Source: JALCSJ01 sp036788835 (GTDB lineage: Bacteria; Bacillota; Negativicutes; Acidaminococcales; Acidaminococcaceae). Taken from it: 6,683 bases of DNA. The translations under genes were made by a program, and so were the position numbers. The notes beneath the pieces are model-generated. The model saw only the letters and a list, made by a program, of their open reading frames with translations, made no database searches and was not told the origin of the DNA. This document shows, in pieces, positions 4,103 through 6,683 of this stretch. The stretch lies in assembly GCA_036788835.1 (NCBI GenBank), contig DAIQMR010000054.1:1-6683 (forward strand), in the 5' to 3' direction. The first letter of the stretch is position 1. Each line of letters starts with the position of its first letter.

Positions 4103-4613
4103 CGAGGGCCTCCGCACCATAAAGCCTAAGCGCCAGGGTTCTCACCAGGGCGGATTTGCCACGCCGCACGGCGGCAGGGGTGTCGCCCATATTATCGGCA
4201 ATGGCGTCCACATCAACGCCGCCAAAATAGAAAGCCTCAAGCGCCTTATAATAGTATTCATCCTTAATGGTAGCCAGCGCCCGGTCAAGCTCTGCAAGCG
4301 ATGCCCTGTCCCGGTCAAGTTTTATCTTGACGGCCAGGATTCTCGCAGCCTGCCGCTCTTCTGGAGAAATGGGCTCGCCGCCGTGCGTGGTCCACATACA
4401 GATGTCCTTGGAACGCCCGGTTACCTTTTCCCTTTCCAAATCAGCGATGTCGGCAGGGTAAATATTGGTTACGTTGTCTTTCAGCACCGGGTAGGCATAA
4501 AGCCTAGCCTCGGTCATTTTGTACGCGCTGACCGGCCTTTGTTTCGCACGCTCGGCCATTATGAGCGGAAGAACTTCCCGCACCGTGTCCTTAATTATCC
4601 GCTTTATGTCCAT
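4092..4613 (-). CDS. ArpU/RinA-like phage transcriptional regulator (sigma-70 region 4-like)
   Basis: A 173-aa protein whose C-terminal half (about residues 98-165) has the pattern of phage late activators of the ArpU/RinA type. A helix around LAELDRALATIKDEYYYKAL leads to EAFYFGGVDVDAIADNMG, then the recognition helix TPAAVRRGKSALVRTLALRLYG. This resembles sigma-70 region 4. In Gram-positive phages such proteins sit at the end of the early region and switch on the packaging and structural genes, which fits its position here. The N-terminal half (polar, with RLYAYPVLKDNVTNIYPADI) is not recognised. ATG at 4613 follows GGGAGG with a 7-nt spacer. The gene overlaps the four-Cys gene upstream by 23 nt and the XRE gene downstream by 11 nt. 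Confidence 0.75.
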   Translation of the reverse strand: MDIKRIIKDTVREVLPLIMAERAKQRPVSAYKMTEARLYAYPVLKDNVTNIYPADIADLEREKVTGRSKDICMWTTHGGEPISPEERQAARILAVKIKLDRDRASLAELDRALATIKDEYYYKALEAFYFGGVDVDAIADNMGDTPAAVRRGKSALVRTLALRLYGAEALDEL

Positions 4614-4776
4614 CGCTCAACCTCCCAGATTTCCGCATGGTTCTGTACCCGTGATTGCATTTCTGCGGCTCCGCCTGCCCTTCCAACGAAGTACAGAAGT
4701 TTTTAATTTCAGTATCCGGCAACTTCAAATCTCCTACAAAATAAGGGCAAGCCCGGCAGATTGACAGGTCATTCAT
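4591..4776 (-). CDS. Small Cys-motif protein (61 aa), possible zinc-binding
   Basis: Not recognised by name. Four cysteines, C7-x2-C10 (CRACPYF) plus C28 and C40, look like a small zinc-binding or zinc-ribbon-like unit; His42 is a further candidate ligand. The C-terminal 20 residues are basic and polar (GYRTMRKSGRLSDGHKADN) and overlap the ArpU-like gene by 23 nt. ATG at 4776 has GGAG 8 nt upstream and overlaps the end of the 118-aa gene by 8 nt, in keeping with the coupled layout of the operon. Small Cys proteins of this type are common in Firmicutes phage early operons. The role is unknown, perhaps nucleic-acid or protein binding. Confidence 0.65.
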   Translation of the reverse strand: MNDLSICRACPYFVGDLKLPDTEIKNFCTSLEGQAEPQKCNHGYRTMRKSGRLSDGHKADN

Positions 4777-5125
4777 GGCATTTCTCCATATAGCGCATTA
4801 TGTAGCCGTACACATTTTGCGGCCGGGTGCCGATGGCCAGCGCAATATCCGCACAACTTTTACCCTCGAAATGCATCTGGAAAATGCGCTCATGGTTCGA
4901 CTTCCAATCAACCGTTGTACGGTGGTTCTCAAGTAACGGCTTAAACCGCGGAATCTCACGCCGTAAAATCCAGGACGAACCCGCCACCATGACCGGCTCG
5001 TCCGCAGCCTTGGGCGGCTCGAATTTATGCAGGCCATGCAAACAAGGATTCTCGCCATAGAACGGACAGAAGAACACATCGTCCCCGCACTTCCGGACCC
5101 GTGGACATTTGTAGCAGTTTACCAT
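4769..5125 (-). CDS. Cys-cluster plus helix-turn-helix protein (118 aa)
   Basis: The N-terminus carries closely spaced cysteines (C4, C7, C13, C20, C28; NCYKCPRVRKCG then FFCPFYGENPC), probably a zinc-binding unit. After a linker, residues about 78-112 contain NHERIFQMHFEGKSCADIAL then AIGTRPQNVYGYIMRYM. That is a clear helix-turn-helix of the kind found in small phage and sigma-like DNA-binding proteins. The start is ATG at 5125, with GGAGG 5 nt before it. A longer in-frame reading back to a TTG at 5218 has no ribosome-binding site and would overlap the membrane-protein gene. It overlaps that gene's end by 7 nt and the four-Cys gene by 8 nt. A DNA-binding regulator is likely; its targets are not visible. 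Confidence 0.75.
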   Translation of the reverse strand: MVNCYKCPRVRKCGDDVFFCPFYGENPCLHGLHKFEPPKAADEPVMVAGSSWILRREIPRFKPLLENHRTTVDWKSNHERIFQMHFEGKSCADIALAIGTRPQNVYGYIMRYMEKCHE

Positions 5126-5268
5126 TTCGCCCTCCATGATTTGAATACCAGATACACTGTCTTTATGATGAGAGCCACCGCAGCGCACGTGGCTCTTAAG
5201 AGATAAGTAATTACCCAAAATAGCAGAGTGAACTTCACCATAACCTCAACTTCAAAGCCTAGTAGCAT
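5119..5268 (-). CDS. Small hydrophobic membrane protein (49 aa)
   Basis: A short frame from ATG at 5268 to TAA at 5119. It fills an otherwise empty 146-bp gap in a tightly packed operon. The product has an acidic N-terminus (MLLGFEVEVM), then VKFTLLFWVITYLL and CAAVALIIKTVYLVF. These form one long or two short membrane segments, broken by an Arg at 25 and a Lys at 36, with a basic end (KSWRAKW). The ATG is 3 nt after the upstream stop, with a GGTG at 8 nt, so it is probably translated by coupling. The internal ATG at 5241 has GAGG only 2-3 nt away and is less likely. The stop overlaps the next ATG (ATGGTAA). Function unknown; not recognised as a known holin or superinfection-exclusion protein. 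Confidence 0.55.
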   Translation of the reverse strand: MLLGFEVEVMVKFTLLFWVITYLLRATCAAVALIIKTVYLVFKSWRAKW

Positions 5269-5271
5269 TAC

Positions 5272-5463
5272 TTATTCACCATCCTCTACTTTGCTTAAAA
5301 TAGCTATTTTGCTTCCCCTTATGGCGCAGTTTGCATAAAACTTAAAGGCGTCACCAAAGTACTTATCTACTTCTTTTGTCAGTGGGTATTCGCCGTACAC
5401 CATATTTTTATCCGTAACCAAGATGCTATTACTATTTAATGCTTTTTGGAATTTTAGAATCAA
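5272..5463 (-). CDS. Hypothetical phage protein (63 aa), TTG start
   Basis: Not recognised. The product is a small soluble protein (ILKFQKALNSNSILVTD, then KNMVYGEYPLTKEVDKYFGD, and a C-terminal AIRGSKIAILSKVEDGE) with alternating strands and a helix. The start codon is TTG at 5463: GAGGTG lies 7 nt upstream and the codon is 2 nt after the stop of the Lar-like gene, while no ATG is available near that site. Base composition is A+T-rich like the Lar-like gene and unlike the rest of the window, so the pair may have been acquired together. Confidence 0.65.
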   Translation of the reverse strand: MILKFQKALNSNSILVTDKNMVYGEYPLTKEVDKYFGDAFKFYANCAIRGSKIAILSKVEDGE

Positions 5464-5465
5464 TT

Positions 5466-5828
5466 TTATTCACCTCTTACTGTTTTATTCCATGCTTCTA
5501 CGGCGTCTGACTCCTTGCTATAATATGCTATGCCTTCGCCTTTAATTCTCAAGTGACAGTACTTACTATATAGAATATCTCCAAAATGACGAACATAATA
5601 TAAAGACCCTGTAAAGCCTAAACTCACTCCCCTACTGCACCCTTTGCACTTGAAAGGGCAAAGCTCAAGAGGCTCTATATGCTCTGCTTCTAACCACGAT
5701 TTTAAACCGTAAGCACACTTGTCGCCTTTCTCGCATGTGTATCTTTCTGTACAGACAGCACATTTATTATTCCATGCTACAATCAATTCTTCGTTGCTTA
5801 AACTATTAAGCCATTCCCTGTTAGTCAT
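5466..5828 (-). CDS. Lar-like (restriction alleviation protein family) Cys-rich phage protein
   Basis: A 120-aa protein of two parts. Residues 1-50 (MTNREWLNSLSNEELIVAWN, then C23, C26, C32, C38 and a Trp-containing helix) match a Cys module common in clostridial phages. Residues 55-117 resemble the Lar/Lar-like zinc ribbon: CPF at 57-59, YYVR, and the hallmark DAVEAWNK at 108-115. The usual CPxC is altered to CPFKCKGC, and the second Cys pair is largely absent, so the metal site is atypical. In the E. coli Rac prophage, Lar reduces EcoKI restriction; for this branch no activity is established. The start is ATG at 5828, overlapping the upstream stop by one base (TAATG). A longer frame back to 5927 lies inside the previous gene and is rejected. 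The gene is A+T-rich compared with its neighbours. Confidence 0.75.
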   Translation of the reverse strand: MTNREWLNSLSNEELIVAWNNKCAVCTERYTCEKGDKCAYGLKSWLEAEHIEPLELCPFKCKGCSRGVSLGFTGSLYYVRHFGDILYSKYCHLRIKGEGIAYYSKESDAVEAWNKTVRGE

Positions 5829-6139
5829 TACTTCATCACCATCCTCATAAACCGGACCGGGATGTCTAAAGCTTTTGCCGCCGCAATCTCCGCACGAACA
5901 CCCACACTCTCGCTCCAGCCAGGGCAAACCACCACCTCATCGCATTTCTTCATGAGGGTCATGGCCAACGCCAGGCCATCCGTATAATCAACGGAATCAT
6001 ACGGCGCTAAGATGCCGTGGATAGGCGACACGTAGCAATTATCCATGTCTTCCATAAACAAGTTTTTAATGATGCGCTCCGCATCTTCTTTTTGCTTTTC
6101 GTCCCCGCCCCAGGCGTGGGCCACATAAATTAATTTCAT
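5828..6139 (-). CDS. Nucleoside 2-deoxyribosyltransferase-like protein (DUF4406/DUF1937 type)
   Basis: A 103-aa protein with the pattern of small nucleoside 2-deoxyribosyltransferase-like (DRT-fold) proteins in phages. It has an N-terminal strand LIYVAHAWGG (3-12), CYVSPIHG (35-42), a helix with DGLALAMTLMKKCDEVVVCPGWS (54-76), and SVGVRAEIAAAKALDIPV (78-95). E84 occupies the place of the conserved acidic residue. Such proteins may cleave or bind (deoxy)nucleoside N-glycosidic bonds, either for nucleotide salvage or for signalling in phage-host conflict. Which applies here is unknown. ATG at 6139 follows GAGGAGG with a 7-nt spacer and shares one base with the rusA stop (TAATG). Family placement is confident; activity is not. 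Confidence 0.8.
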   Translation of the reverse strand: MKLIYVAHAWGGDEKQKEDAERIIKNLFMEDMDNCYVSPIHGILAPYDSVDYTDGLALAMTLMKKCDEVVVCPGWSESVGVRAEIAAAKALDIPVRFMRMVMK

Positions 6140-6501
6140 TATTTAACCTCCTCAATGAAAACATTTATACCGGGATGATCTTTGTCAACTGCGAAATCGT
6201 CCCGGAACCAGGCTATATTTCCCCACCCATCGTCCGGGATGACACGCAACCGGACCAAGGCGTCAAAAATGAATTTTTTAGCGAATGCGATATTGTCCTT
6301 GTCCCGCCGGGTATTCTTCTCCACCCACAGGAATCGCACCGCCACCAGCGTAAATTTGCCCCGTGGCAGGGCTGAAAGGTAAGGCAGGCATAATTCCTCA
6401 GCCTTGCGCTTCAGCTTGCCACCAGCAAAGGCGTTACAACGGCACGCCGCCGTATACTCGTTAAGCCCCGGCAGCCTGCCGGGAATGAACACCCGGTACA
6501 T
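6139..6501 (-). CDS. rusA: RusA-type Holliday junction resolvase (crossover junction endodeoxyribonuclease)
   Basis: A 120-aa RusA-family endonuclease, which resolves four-way DNA junctions during phage replication and recombination. Visible family features are PGRLPGLNEY (7-16); the basic segment KLKRKAEE; and the catalytic region KNTRRDKDNIAFAKKFIFDAL (62-82) with acidic residues D67, D69 and D80 and lysines K75/K76. VIPDDGW (87-93), with D90/D91, follows. All key acidic residues are present and length is normal. ATG at 6501 overlaps the SSB stop by one base (TAATG), with GAGG about 10 nt upstream. The ssb-rusA order is typical of Firmicutes phage replication modules. Confidence 0.9.
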   Translation of the reverse strand: MYRVFIPGRLPGLNEYTAACRCNAFAGGKLKRKAEELCLPYLSALPRGKFTLVAVRFLWVEKNTRRDKDNIAFAKKFIFDALVRLRVIPDDGWGNIAWFRDDFAVDKDHPGINVFIEEVK

Positions 6502-6683
6502 TAGAACGGTACCTCTTTGTCAAACGGGCCACTCTCCGCTTGGCCGAATTGGCCAAAACTTCCCTGGGCAGGAGCGGCCGGCTTAGGGTTTGTTGGAGCA
6601 GAAACGGCCCTGTTTGCGCTGTCGGCCTTGCGCTCGATGAATTCCACCCTGTCCCCCACAACCTCGGTCACGTAGCGCTTGGA
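6501..6683 (-). CDS. ssb: Single-stranded DNA-binding protein, C-terminal part (partial, N-terminus beyond right edge)
   Basis: The last 60 residues of an SSB. The first visible part, KRYVTEVVGDRVEFIER, is the final strand of the OB fold. A disordered Ala/Pro/Gln/Gly-rich linker (PTNPKPAAPAQGSFGQFGQA) follows, and then the acidic tip FDKEVPF, matching the DDDxPF tail by which SSB recruits replication and repair enzymes. The tip has one fewer Asp than the E. coli form but keeps the terminal Pro-Phe. Stop TAA at 6501 overlaps the rusA start. It coats single-stranded DNA during phage replication. Confidence 0.9.
   Translation of the reverse strand, partial: SKRYVTEVVGDRVEFIERKADSANRAVSAPTNPKPAAPAQGSFGQFGQAESGPFDKEVPF

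Noticed and set aside
5829..5927. Longer N-terminus for the Lar-like protein (33 extra residues, Cys-rich)
   Set aside because: It is out-of-frame translation of the end of the deoxyribosyltransferase-like gene. The TAATG overlap and the known MTNREWL-type N-terminus fix the start at 5828.
1..6683. CRISPR array, tRNA, rRNA, transposase or attachment site
   Set aside because: I saw no regular repeat-spacer series, no cloverleaf-like sequence with its conserved loops, no transposase motif and no integrase. The only large repeats are the two promoter-hairpin modules.

Overview
The window reads as part of a prophage or temperate phage genome from a Bacillota (Firmicutes) host. Every convincing gene lies on the minus strand, genes are short and packed with 1-23 nt overlaps, and Shine-Dalgarno sequences are strong (GGAGG type). 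Recognisable phage functions are present: the C-terminus of an SSB, a RusA resolvase, a Lar-like protein, an ArpU/RinA-like late regulator, a Cro/CI-type repressor and a ParB-like/methyltransferase-type protein. Moderate GC fits a Negativicute or mid-GC clostridial host, but I cannot name the organism. The genes run from right to left, so the right end is the late part of the replication/recombination module and the left end leads towards DNA modification or packaging genes.

Right block (6683 to 3881, one continuous operon): ssb (cut by the edge), rusA, a nucleoside 2-deoxyribosyltransferase-like protein, a Lar-like Cys protein, a 63-aa protein starting with TTG, a small membrane protein of 49 aa at 5119..5268, a Cys-cluster/HTH protein, a small four-Cys protein, an ArpU/RinA-like regulator, and an XRE repressor-like protein. 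Start and stop codons overlap almost everywhere (TAATG, ATGA), so translation is probably coupled. The stretch around 5119-5830 is visibly richer in A+T than its neighbours.

Middle block (3800 to 2079): a self-contained transcription unit with its own promoter and a hairpin after it. It encodes an amidoligase (glutamine-synthetase-like COOH-NH2 ligase), a DUF5049-like small protein and a gamma-glutamylcyclotransferase (GGCT)-like enzyme. One enzyme would make amide bonds and the other would act on gamma-glutamyl-type bonds. The substrate is unknown; this is the most interesting system in the window. It is bracketed by two diverged direct repeats of about 100 bp (1982..2082 and 3757..3856). 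Each repeat contains a hairpin, then a promoter with an identical -35 and -10, and an inverted repeat over the -35.

Left block (2020 to 629): a second unit driven by the other copy of that promoter. It encodes five small proteins of unknown function (74, 93, 97, 82 and 55 aa) and ends in a hairpin with a T-rich tail. After about 230 bp of gene-free, highly structured DNA comes the start of a ParB-like domain protein, probably the N-terminus of a ParB-methyltransferase fusion, which runs off the left edge. A strong terminator lies in its leader only 20 bases before its start codon, which suggests control by attenuation or antitermination.

The repeated promoter/operator implies that the amidoligase-GGCT unit and the small-protein unit are co-regulated, possibly by the XRE protein encoded just upstream. 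That link is inference.
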